Shown here piece by piece: positions 1 to 6,904 of a stretch of DNA of 9,723 bases. Source of the stretch: Chlamydiia bacterium (GTDB taxonomy: Bacteria > Chlamydiota > Chlamydiia > Chlamydiales > JAAZZY01); the NCBI GenBank assembly GCA_014239035.1, contig JAAZZY010000062.1, forward strand, positions 1 to 9,723, read 5' to 3'. A program made the translations under genes and the position numbers. Position 1 is the stretch's first letter. Each line of letters opens with the position of its first letter. Under the pieces are notes generated by a model. That model did no database searches. It was not told the origin of the DNA and saw nothing but the letters and a program-made list of their open reading frames with translations.

Positions 1-250
1 ACCCAAAGCGTCTTGGAACGTGGTAGCCCTGCATCGTTTTATAGCGCGCTACAACGTCTTTAATTGTACTGGCTAAGATATGCCCATAATGGGGCAAGCC
101 TGTCGCAAAAGGAGGGCCGTCAAAAAAAGAGAATAAAGGGTGTTTTCTCCGCATTTTGAGAGACTTTGCAAAAATATCTTGGTCTTTCCACTCTTGTAAA
201 ACCTTTTCTTCAAGTTCAACAAGAGACTTACCTTCGAGAGATTCAAACAT
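1..250 (-). CDS. ileS: Isoleucyl-tRNA synthetase, N-terminal part (runs off the left edge)
   Basis: Seen: 83 complete codons read leftward from ATG at 250. The peptide begins MFESLEGKSLVELEEKVLQE and carries GPPFATGLPHYGHIL, with the class I synthetase ATP-binding HIGH signature as HYGH at residues 54-57. It then continues VPRRFG, which leads into the WDCHG segment in this family. Known: IleS charges tRNA-Ile with isoleucine in the cytoplasm and is essential. The GPPFATGLPHYGH form is the eukaryote-like IleS type found in chlamydiae and some other bacteria, unlike the GPPYANG form of E. coli. The start is firm: an in-frame TGA lies three codons upstream (257-259) and no earlier start exists. 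I see no T-box-like leader; only about 155 bases separate it from the divergent neighbour. About 950 further residues should lie outside the window. Confidence 0.93.
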   Translation of the reverse strand, partial: MFESLEGKSLVELEEKVLQEWKDQDIFAKSLKMRRKHPLFSFFDGPPFATGLPHYGHILASTIKDVVARYKTMQGYHVPRRFG

Positions 251-297
251 GTGAGTTCATGGGGTTATTTTGGCAAGAGATGTTAACTTATTTCTAG

Positions 298-325
298 GGT
301 ATAAGTCCAGCCCTTCCCCTATCAA
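298..325 (-). promoter_or_regulatory. Possible ileS promoter
   Basis: Read on the minus strand, TTGATA (325-320) and TATACC (303-298) are separated by 16 bases, about 40 bases upstream of the ileS start codon. The match to sigma70-type hexamers is moderate and the region is very AT-rich, so this is only a candidate. Confidence 0.3.
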
Positions 326-359
326 AAAATAATTATAAAAATATTTTTTTAATAAATAA

Positions 360-374
360 ACTTCCCTAGGAAGT
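360..374. repeat. Short inverted repeat in the divergent ileS / 714-aa gene spacer
   Basis: ACTTCC and GGAAGT form a perfect 6-bp inverted repeat around CTA. It lies just upstream of the expected -35 position for the TATAAT at 402-407, a place where an operator could sit. There is no independent support. Confidence 0.25.
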
Positions 375-401
375 CTTTAAATTATCTTAATATTTATTCG
401 A

Positions 402-407
402 TATAAT
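402..407 (+). promoter_or_regulatory. -10 element of the 714-aa protein gene
   Basis: A perfect TATAAT lies 40 bases upstream of the ATG at 448, predicting transcription from about 414. The -35 region is poor (AT-rich, best guess TTTAAA at 376-381 with a long spacer). The first in-frame ATG, at 406, overlaps this hexamer, which argues that translation begins downstream at 448. Confidence 0.45.
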
Positions 408-437
408 GCTACACTTTAAGAGATATAAAAATAATTT

Positions 438-443
438 AGGTGA
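438..443 (+). promoter_or_regulatory. Shine-Dalgarno site selecting the 448 start
   Basis: AGGTGA ends 4 bases before ATG 448 (AGG is 7 bases away). The alternative ATG at 406 has no purine-rich site in front of it. This decides the start of the 714-aa protein. Confidence 0.55.
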
Positions 444-447
444 TGAT

Positions 448-2592
448 ATGACACATATTCCGCAAAGTTCAAATGCTACTTATAATACCAATCCTTATTT
501 AAGCTTACCTTCTAAGCTTAGCATTGCAGATCAGTATCTGGCAGCTGCTGATAAAAAGCTGTTTTTTTCAGCGTTAAATAGTGCTGAACAATTTACACTT
601 TTTAGATCTCTTAACTTACCACAAAGAGCCGAACTATTTGCTGGCTTGGATGCAGAAAAACAAACTCTATTTTTAATAAATGCTGTTCAAGATAAAGTTG
701 AAAGAGCTCAACTCTTTGAACGCCTGCCTCAAGAAGATCAGATCCATTTTTTCAAACACTTAGTACGCTCAGATCTTGGAAATAGTTTTAGTGTTATTAA
801 GTTGTCTGATGCAAAGGGTGCTGCAGGGCTTTTTCTATCATTGCCACCCGAAGGAAAAAATAAATATCTACTTACTGCCACTAGTGAAGAAAAAGCACAC
901 TTATGCGTTCACATGCAAGGCTTTACTGAAGCTAGCGCAGTTCTATTTGCCCAGTTACCCTACTCCGATCAATTACCGATTTTTAGAGGACTTAACGGAA
1001 TTCATCAGAGAGCATTTTTTAAAGCGCTTACTGCTCTTGAAAATTCTACTTCAAATTCTCTAAAACCTCATGATGTAACATTTAAATTTCGAGATGCTAA
1101 AGCTCAAGTCAAGCTTCTAGCTGAAGTTGGCTTTGAAAGAGGCAAAGAACTCTTTTACTCAGCTACAAACAGACTGGAAATTTGCAAAGAGATGACTCCT
1201 GATCAAGCTGTCGAATATTTCAATTCTTTCGTCAAAGATAAGCGCTCTTTAGAATTTAGACACGGTATGTATGAGGCTTTCTCAATTAAGGCAAAAGCAG
1301 CTGTTATAGCTCAGCTTAAACCAGTAGATCGTATAGACTTTCTGGCCCAGATCGCTAAAGACAAGTATGTAGCATCAATGTTTGCACATGGCCAATCTCC
1401 TTTTACAATAGCGGGTGCTACAGAATTTTCAAGAGCTATGACTGGAGATCGTCTAACCTCTACGCACAAGTACAGCTTAATTGTAGATGCTGACTCTCCG
1501 GCACTTATTAAATATAAAAAATGCACAGCCCCAGATCTTGCCTCTCAAAGATGTTTAGCTACAACGCTCGTTGGTGCTAGAATAGACTGTATTGAAGAAA
1601 CTACACCCGGCGGCACTATCTTTAGCGGCAAGACTAAAAAAGAGTGCACCGTCTCATTAATTTCTCCTGAATTTACTGAAACAGAAAGCCGCGCAAGAGA
1701 CATTTCTTTTCAAATCCCAGGCCAAGCCTCAGAATTTGCAACGTTTACTAACCGCAACTTTCCAGATCTAGGAGATGGGGTCTCCATAGGTAAACCACTT
1801 CCTGAAGAACTCGCCTCAATCGCACTTAATCCAAAAGCTAAAGGGGTAACTTTTAAAGAAGGCGATGGGCATGAAAACCCAGGCTACAAAGCCAAATCTT
1901 CTTTTGTAACCAAACAAGCTCATTCCATTTTCAACCCCGATCAAGTTGACGCTGGTGAATATTTTGCTTTTGATCAGTTAGATCAACAAGATGTTGGCAA
2001 AACTCTAGAAGTAAACTGCGCAAGACTCATCACACAAGGTGCTCTTGAGAGTGCACATTGCCAATTTGAGATTAAAGCTGATGATAAAAGCTGGGGCCAA
2101 AGAGTCACCCAATCTTTTGACCCAAAAAGGGGCAATCTTCTCGGTGCTTCTACTCCAGAGTTCACCCTTAGCAATTACCAAGCATTATTCAATAAATTTG
2201 GAATCCCAACTAAAGGGTTTATGAGTAATCAAGGGCCCATACTACAATATGGTGATACTCCAGTTCAAATTGAGACTCCAGTGCCTCCAACAACACCACC
2301 TAAGGCTGATGAAGGATCTTGGACTTCCTCTAATTGGATGAAAATGCCATCTGCAGAACGTATTAGCAAAGTGTTTTTCCTACACTTAGCACCTGCAGCA
2401 GCTGGTACATTTCTTGCTGTTAAGAGTGCTCAATTCATCAAAGAAACCGCAGTGGACGCTAAGAAAACATTAGGTCAAAAAGTTGCTGGAATTGCAACGA
2501 TGGGTGTTTTAGGAGTAGCTGCTGGAATTGCGATTGCTTATGAGCGTTTAAGTCATCTAAACCTTGATATGCCTCAGCCAACTGAAGCATAA
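448..2592 (+). CDS. Unknown 714-aa protein with helical repeats and two C-terminal hydrophobic segments; effector-like
   Basis: Not recognised by family. Seen: no signal peptide. Residues 38-190 contain a degenerate helical repeat of about 13 residues, pattern LFxxLxxxxQ, for example LFRSLNLPQR (51), LFAGLDAEKQ (63), LFERLPQEDQ (89), LFLSLPPEGK (128) and LFAQLPYSDQ (166), with a likely outlier at 286. Residues about 340-600 look mixed or beta-rich, with scattered cysteines. A Pro/Thr-rich linker spans 604-620 (VPPTTPPK). Two hydrophobic stretches follow at about 642-660 and 678-697, and a short polar tail ends the protein. The repeat spacing recalls helical repeats such as the MgtE N-domain, but nothing supports magnesium transport. 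Inference: the paired C-terminal hydrophobic segments and lack of Sec signal resemble type III-secreted membrane-inserted proteins of chlamydiae. It could equally be an inner-membrane-tethered scaffold. It is a single gene with its own promoter and terminator. ATG 448 is preferred over ATG 406 because of the SD and -10 positions. Confidence 0.85.
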   Translation: MTHIPQSSNATYNTNPYLSLPSKLSIADQYLAAADKKLFFSALNSAEQFTLFRSLNLPQRAELFAGLDAEKQTLFLINAVQDKVERAQLFERLPQEDQIHFFKHLVRSDLGNSFSVIKLSDAKGAAGLFLSLPPEGKNKYLLTATSEEKAHLCVHMQGFTEASAVLFAQLPYSDQLPIFRGLNGIHQRAFFKALTALENSTSNSLKPHDVTFKFRDAKAQVKLLAEVGFERGKELFYSATNRLEICKEMTPDQAVEYFNSFVKDKRSLEFRHGMYEAFSIKAKAAVIAQLKPVDRIDFLAQIAKDKYVASMFAHGQSPFTIAGATEFSRAMTGDRLTSTHKYSLIVDADSPALIKYKKCTAPDLASQRCLATTLVGARIDCIEETTPGGTIFSGKTKKECTVSLISPEFTETESRARDISFQIPGQASEFATFTNRNFPDLGDGVSIGKPLPEELASIALNPKAKGVTFKEGDGHENPGYKAKSSFVTKQAHSIFNPDQVDAGEYFAFDQLDQQDVGKTLEVNCARLITQGALESAHCQFEIKADDKSWGQRVTQSFDPKRGNLLGASTPEFTLSNYQALFNKFGIPTKGFMSNQGPILQYGDTPVQIETPVPPTTPPKADEGSWTSSNWMKMPSAERISKVFFLHLAPAAAGTFLAVKSAQFIKETAVDAKKTLGQKVAGIATMGVLGVAAGIAIAYERLSHLNLDMPQPTEA

Positions 2593-2610
2593 TCTTAAAA
2601 GATTAAGATA

Positions 2611-2641
2611 AAAAAACCGGTTGAATTACCGGTTTTTTTTT
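2611..2641 (+). terminator. Rho-independent terminator after the 714-aa gene
   Basis: AAAAAACCGGT (2611-2621) pairs perfectly with ACCGGTTTTTT (2628-2638) around the loop TGAATT, and a run of T extends to 2641. It begins 18 bases after the stop codon. The A-run on the other side would let it work in reverse too, but no gene reads into it from the right. Confidence 0.85.
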
Positions 2642-2713
2642 GGACTAATTCTTCTGATCATATTATTCTTGATTGCAACTTTTGCTGCAGGTGTAGGTTA
2701 TGGCTATTTTTGA
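2621..2713 (+). CDS. Doubtful 30-residue hydrophobic peptide overlapping the next gene
   Basis: From TTG 2621, inside the terminator loop, a frame runs to TGA 2711-2713. It encodes LNYRFFFG followed by a strongly hydrophobic stretch (LILLIILFLIATFAAG) and ends GVGYGYF. That is the composition of a single membrane helix. It overlaps the first 14 bases of the nucleotidyltransferase gene in another frame. There is no Shine-Dalgarno site and the start is non-ATG, so it may be the decayed N-terminus of a former membrane protein, a small leader peptide or chance. Confidence 0.2.
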   Translation: MNYRFFFGLILLIILFLIATFAAGVGYGYF

Positions 2714-3119
2714 TGTACTAAAAGAATTAGACTTTCCTAAAGGTAAGTATCTTGTTGTCGGAGGTGGTGTAATGGAGGCTCTTGGCTTACGCCAGACAGA
2801 TGACCTTGATGTTGTTGCAAAAAAGAAGCTCTTTGACACATGCCTTCAAAGTGGCCACTGGATAGTTACCCAGGCTCCAAATGGAAATAAAAAACTTAAG
2901 AAATATCTAAATCAAAATTCAATTACAAAAATTGAACTCTACCTGGATGTCAACGCCCAAGACTTTAAGCCTACAACTAGCGAGCTCCTCAAGCGTTCGG
3001 TGCATATTAAAGGTTTTCCATTCATCTCTTTACTTGACCTAATGCAATTTAAAAAAGCTTACGGTCGACCCAAAGACAGGGCAGACTTAGCTCTTCTTGA
3101 AAACTTACCCTCGCAATAA
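2700..3119 (+). CDS. Small nucleotidyltransferase-fold protein (orphan, MNT/AbiEii-like)
   Basis: A 139-aa protein. Seen: YLVVGGGVMEALGLRQTDDLDVV (residues 17-39, read as two motifs, VGGGVMEALG and RQTDDLDVV) matches the pol-beta-type nucleotidyltransferase pattern of a glycine-rich turn followed by R-x-T-x-D-[LI]-D. Asp35 and Asp37 would be the metal-binding pair, and Asp83 in YLDV could be the third carboxylate. The C-terminal LLDLMQFKKAYGRPKDRADL (111-130) is the typical K-x-R-x-KD-x-x-DL helix of such proteins. Known: relatives transfer nucleotides to drugs, proteins or tRNA, or act as antitoxins or toxins (MntA, AbiEii). The substrate cannot be read here. No partner (HEPN toxin, AbiEi) is adjacent. 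The start is ATG 2700, with in-frame TAG at 2694-2696 and AGG at 2689-2691. A weak promoter (TTGGAC 2640-2645, TATTAT 2661-2666) may serve it. The gene converges with the next one. Confidence 0.8.
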   Translation: MAIFDVLKELDFPKGKYLVVGGGVMEALGLRQTDDLDVVAKKKLFDTCLQSGHWIVTQAPNGNKKLKKYLNQNSITKIELYLDVNAQDFKPTTSELLKRSVHIKGFPFISLLDLMQFKKAYGRPKDRADLALLENLPSQ

Positions 3120-3166
3120 AGAAGCTCTTTTAATTGAAAGAAAATGATTGTGGGTGTTCCAGATAA

Positions 3167-6100
3167 TTAAAAATCATGGATGTAAACAACTGGAATATTA
3201 TCCTCTAAAAAGGTACGGAGTGCGCAATTCAAGTGCTGCACTTCAACATCAAGAGCAATATATACTTTTGATGGGTCCGCGATCGCTGGAGTTTCATAGA
3301 GTTTTTGGCATCCTAATGGAAGCTTAAGACTGGCTTCTCTCTTAACACAGAGATCAATTTGGATCGCTTTTTGCCCAGCAATATCAATAAATGTAATATC
3401 TTCATGCGCAAGCTTAAGAAGAATTTCGTGCATCTCGATATATCTAGGTAGAATCAGGTGTTTTAAGTTGCTGTTTGCTAGTTTGCTTTCAATGCGAATG
3501 CGTGGATCGACTTTGCTTAGATCCTCGATATCAGTTTTGACAAGCATATGAAGTGTGCGCGCATCTTCTATAGATTCACTTGTATAAATCCATGACAGAG
3601 GCAGTGAGATTATCCCTTTGAAGCTATACTCAATCGATGTAAAGGAAGTAATGAAAAGATTCATAAGAGTACAATCTGAAAAGAGAACTTCTTTAAATGA
3701 AGCATTTCGCCTTGCCGCTTTCCATGACTGACCAAAGACTGACCACATATTTTTTACTTCTTCAAACCAAGGAAATTCATAGAAAGGCTTCGTATTAATG
3801 AATTTTCCATACCCCTGAGTGAGTCTAACGTTATGCCATTCTGGAGCCGTTAAATAGGTGCGTATTGATTCTCTTAAATAGAGAGGGTCAGCGTGCAACT
3901 GAGCTTGAAATTCTTCCTCTGTTGTGGGGGCCTTCGTAAATCGAATAAGAGAGTTGAGGGTGGAATCCCCTTCTCGTATCAATGGGTGGTGAGAATCTCG
4001 CGCAAATCCATGCTTATTTAGAAGAGTCTCCCAATGTGCAAGGCTCTGAAAATCACGAAACTCGCGCACCTCTTCAAAGGCCGATACAGAGGTCGCTACA
4101 TTAAAAATGCTATGAACAACTGAGAGAACGTCTTGAAGCTCGGGTGTTGTTGCATCATGGTCCATCAATATAAAACTTCCACCTGGGCTCAAAATCCGAT
4201 GAATCGATTGAATAAACGGAGTCAGCTTTTGCGGTGGAATGTGATGGAGTCCAATGTACATTGCAACAAGATCCACGCTCCCTGTTGGAATATCTTGATG
4301 TCTAATTGAATCGTAGTCGTTTATGTAAACAAACCTATCATAGGGTCTAGGGAATCCAGATTCGACATAATCAGCGAGCTGTTCTTGCTCATTTACAACA
4401 TAGGTCGGCCCGCTAAAATTAAGTTTTTTCTTTATTGGTTTACAAAGCCTTCCTGGATATCCAATCTCTACATATCCATTAACCGGGCGATTTCCAATCA
4501 ACTCTTGCATTTGATCGGACAAATCCTTTTTAACCGCTTTGAGTGATTTTAAAGCACGGGTATTTTTCTTTAAGAAAGAAAATGAACTCTCTTTAAGTCT
4601 TTTCTGGAGTATAGAGTACATGTCTTTATCATGGACATGAGGAGATGTTAGGATATCATCAACTAGCGCAAAGAAATTTTCCGTATCAAGTTGCATAAAC
4701 ACATTCTCTAGAAAACCCTTGATGCGATCTCGTTGAGCTGGATCAGAAAAAGCAGCACGGAAAGGTGGTGCCTTTTGGCATGTTTGGGAAAGGATTTCGT
4801 CCTCACCAAGGAGGTATTCTTGGAAAAATCCATTTGTAAATCGCATTTCTGGATCATATTCTTCTTTCTTCTTGGCAATCGTTTGCCATTCTGGATAACA
4901 GGCTCGAAATTGCTCTAAAGTGGCAAAATTTTGGTAGGGAAGATAGTAAGTCCCTTTATGCGTATGCAAATAATCTAGAACCGATTGAACCCAGACTCTG
5001 GTTTTTTGGATCTCTGTAGGAAGAAGGGACTGATTAAAGAATAAGACAATAGCAAACATGTCCTCATTCCGCGAATATGAAAACCCTTTGCTAGCATTTT
5101 GTTTAACATAGCGAACAGATGCATTGTAAACTGGAACTTTATTTTTCTTTAAAACCTGACCTAAAAAACGCAGAAAATCGTCTAGATTTTCAGCTGAAAC
5201 AAAATACTCCTGAAGCCATTCTGCATCAATGGTAGATTCGTTGAAAATGCACTTTAAAGGAAAGGTCATTGCCTGATTCCTCTCTATCTTAGCCGCATTT
5301 AATGCCGCAGATTTCTCCACTTTCCAAGCAAATGGAAGCGCCCAATCTAGGCGTCTAACAACTCCAAGTTCTACTCTCTCTTTTATGTTTCCCCTATCAG
5401 GCTCAGCTTTTATTGAAGAGATCATCGGTGCATCATTCTCATCAATATAATTTTGAGCAATTCCAGTTTCAAACATGAGTTCAGGGTCAAAGCAGAGTCT
5501 GAAATAATGCATGCCTATGCTAGGATTATCAGCGATGCTTGTTTTGAAATATGAGACATAGTCCTGGGTCGGCATTTCTACACTTTCAAAAGACATCTTT
5601 GTATTTGTAGCAAGAGAGATTTCCGCTTCTAAAATTGCGCCAAAACCACCTAACCCCCCTATTGCCAAATCAAAAAGCTCATCTTTTGGGTAGAGCTTTA
5701 AGAGGCTTCCTTGACTGTCTACAACAAGCAAGGAATGCACAGTCTCCTTAAGAGTTCCTGCTTGGTGATCCCACCCATGGCAGTTGATTGATAAAGAACC
5801 CCCAATACTAAAGATATTAGAAGCCTGCATAACTTTGACAGCAAGTCCATGTGTATTTGCAGCAGCTTGTACTTCGCCCCACAGTGCACCAGCACCCACC
5901 TGAGCTCTCTTGCTATTTGCATCAATTGAAATCTTATTGAGATAATCAAAATGGATTAAGAGATCACTTTTAGACGTGGGAAGAGCCTGCTTGCCTTGAC
6001 TCATAAGAGCGCCAGCAAAAGTGACCTTTCTATCCTGCTCTTTTGCAAGCTTTAGAATAGTCATTACATCTTCATTTGATTTTGGATAGAGCTCCAAACT

Positions 6101-6679
6101 TTTTGCTGAATATAGCTTTCCATAGGGTTGGATCAACCTACCTGCTTGAGAGCTGGTCACAAAGTGCTGACTGACTAAATCAGGAGAAATGAAACCAGTG
6201 GGGAATGAGAGCAAAGCTAAGGTGCAACGTTTTGTTTTATTGAGATGAGCATGGAGTCTATCTTTGAGAGCCTCATCATTTGAAAAGGGGATCAATGCAG
6301 CTTCATAAAGCGATTTCATAGAACAATGCACTATATCGCAAAAAAGACAAACCGGAAATGCTGTAATACTCATTGTAGTAGCAATGCTATGGCTTACAGG
6401 CTCACGGAAAAAGTTTTTGCTTCCACGATAAAGAATGTGATCAATTGAAGTGGCCACTTTTTCAGAAAAAAAACAAAGGTCATTTCTTTTTACACTTTCC
6501 TGATAAAAGGGAGTAAACGCATCAGCTTCAGCTGAGGCAATTATTGAAGAGCCTCTTAAAACTTCATGCTTAGTTAATTTGCGATCGCGAACTTCTTCTC
6601 TGAGTGTTTCGACCCCAGTAATTAAAAATACTAACAAGAGAGCCCAAACAAGATAATGAGATACTTTTCTTTTTTCCAT
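3167..6679 (-). CDS. FAD-linked oxidase / methyltransferase-like fusion protein, 1170 aa, membrane-anchored
   Basis: Seen, in order: a hydrophobic N-terminal helix (about 9-22, LVWALLLVFLITG) acting as uncleaved anchor or signal; an unassigned stretch to about 180 with a hydrophobic, Cys-rich patch (FPVCLFCDIVHC, 108-119); then an FAD-binding PCMH-type domain (about 180-360). That domain has AGALMSQGKQ (222), VKVMQASNIFSIGGSLSINC (281-300), HG (301) and GGLGGFGAILEAE (341). An oxidase cap follows to about 620, closing with YDPEMRFTNGFF. A class I SAM-methyltransferase-like domain spans about 733-850 (VEIGYPG at 737, DLVAMYIGLHHI at 803, HRILSPGGSFILMDHD at 827). An unknown region of about 240 residues ends the protein (IPVVYIHDF). 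Known: FAD_binding_4 oxidases oxidise alcohols or reduce C=C bonds (ALO, DprE1, DHCR24 relatives). Inference: a coupled oxidation/methylation of one small molecule or lipid at the membrane. Odd points: motif I is degenerate (EIGYPGR, not E/DxGxGxG) and no clear SD precedes the start. The reading frame is intact over 3.5 kb, so it is probably expressed. Confidence 0.88.
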   Translation of the reverse strand: MEKRKVSHYLVWALLLVFLITGVETLREEVRDRKLTKHEVLRGSSIIASAEADAFTPFYQESVKRNDLCFFSEKVATSIDHILYRGSKNFFREPVSHSIATTMSITAFPVCLFCDIVHCSMKSLYEAALIPFSNDEALKDRLHAHLNKTKRCTLALLSFPTGFISPDLVSQHFVTSSQAGRLIQPYGKLYSAKSLELYPKSNEDVMTILKLAKEQDRKVTFAGALMSQGKQALPTSKSDLLIHFDYLNKISIDANSKRAQVGAGALWGEVQAAANTHGLAVKVMQASNIFSIGGSLSINCHGWDHQAGTLKETVHSLLVVDSQGSLLKLYPKDELFDLAIGGLGGFGAILEAEISLATNTKMSFESVEMPTQDYVSYFKTSIADNPSIGMHYFRLCFDPELMFETGIAQNYIDENDAPMISSIKAEPDRGNIKERVELGVVRRLDWALPFAWKVEKSAALNAAKIERNQAMTFPLKCIFNESTIDAEWLQEYFVSAENLDDFLRFLGQVLKKNKVPVYNASVRYVKQNASKGFSYSRNEDMFAIVLFFNQSLLPTEIQKTRVWVQSVLDYLHTHKGTYYLPYQNFATLEQFRACYPEWQTIAKKKEEYDPEMRFTNGFFQEYLLGEDEILSQTCQKAPPFRAAFSDPAQRDRIKGFLENVFMQLDTENFFALVDDILTSPHVHDKDMYSILQKRLKESSFSFLKKNTRALKSLKAVKKDLSDQMQELIGNRPVNGYVEIGYPGRLCKPIKKKLNFSGPTYVVNEQEQLADYVESGFPRPYDRFVYINDYDSIRHQDIPTGSVDLVAMYIGLHHIPPQKLTPFIQSIHRILSPGGSFILMDHDATTPELQDVLSVVHSIFNVATSVSAFEEVREFRDFQSLAHWETLLNKHGFARDSHHPLIREGDSTLNSLIRFTKAPTTEEEFQAQLHADPLYLRESIRTYLTAPEWHNVRLTQGYGKFINTKPFYEFPWFEEVKNMWSVFGQSWKAARRNASFKEVLFSDCTLMNLFITSFTSIEYSFKGIISLPLSWIYTSESIEDARTLHMLVKTDIEDLSKVDPRIRIESKLANSNLKHLILPRYIEMHEILLKLAHEDITFIDIAGQKAIQIDLCVKREASLKLPLGCQKLYETPAIADPSKVYIALDVEVQHLNCALRTFLEDNIPVVYIHDF

Positions 6680-6712
6680 TTCAAACTAAATAATTTACAA
6701 TTAAAACACTAA

Positions 6713-6741
6713 AGTATGAGTTTATTTTCTATTAATTTCAA
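6713..6741 (-). promoter_or_regulatory. Possible promoter of the FAD/methyltransferase gene
   Basis: On the minus strand TTGAAA (6741-6736) and CATACT (6718-6713) are 17 bases apart and lie 34-62 bases upstream of the start codon. The -35 is good and the -10 is weak (4 of 6). Other AT-rich hexamers nearby could serve instead. Confidence 0.3.
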
Positions 6742-6801
6742 GAAGTGCTTATTTTATAACTATTTTCCACTTTGATTACTGCAGCATTTAGAGCCTGTTT
6801 T

Positions 6802-6827
6802 AAAAAAAATGATTACTAATTTTTTTT
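6802..6827. repeat. A-tract/T-tract inverted repeat in the divergent spacer
   Basis: Eight A plus T (6802-6810) and A plus eight T (6819-6827) form a perfect 9-bp, all-AT inverted repeat around GATTACTA. It could give bent DNA or a weak bidirectional transcription barrier between the divergent FAD and rhlE promoters. No G/C pairs support an RNA hairpin terminator. The 222 bases around it (6680-6901) hold only promoters. Confidence 0.3.
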
Positions 6828-6869
6828 CATGAGAGTGAAGGATTTAAGTAAATAATTAGATAAGTAAGT

Positions 6870-6898
6870 TTTACAGTATTTCTAGTTTTTAATAAAAT
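6870..6898 (+). promoter_or_regulatory. rhlE promoter
   Basis: TTTACA (6870-6875) and TAAAAT (6893-6898) are separated by exactly 17 bases: 5 of 6 matches to each sigma70-type hexamer. Transcription would start near 6905, about 150 bases before the RhlE start codon. A second candidate -10, GATAAT (6904-6909), is less well supported. Confidence 0.55.
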
Positions 6899-6904
6899 TC
6901 TGTG

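Noticed and set aside
776..1063. 95-codon plus-strand frame within the 714-aa gene
   Set aside because: It overlaps a continuous longer frame with protein-like repeats and has no SD; a shadow frame.
3126..3141. TCTTT/AAAGA hairpin between the convergent nucleotidyltransferase and FAD genes as a terminator
   Set aside because: Only five weak pairs, no G/C core and no proper T-run on either strand.
6773..6817. Direct repeat TGATTACT (6773-6780 and 6810-6817) as a regulator site
   Set aside because: Two copies of an 8-mer in AT-rich spacer DNA are easily due to chance, and the spacing (37 bases) is not close to a whole number of helical turns.
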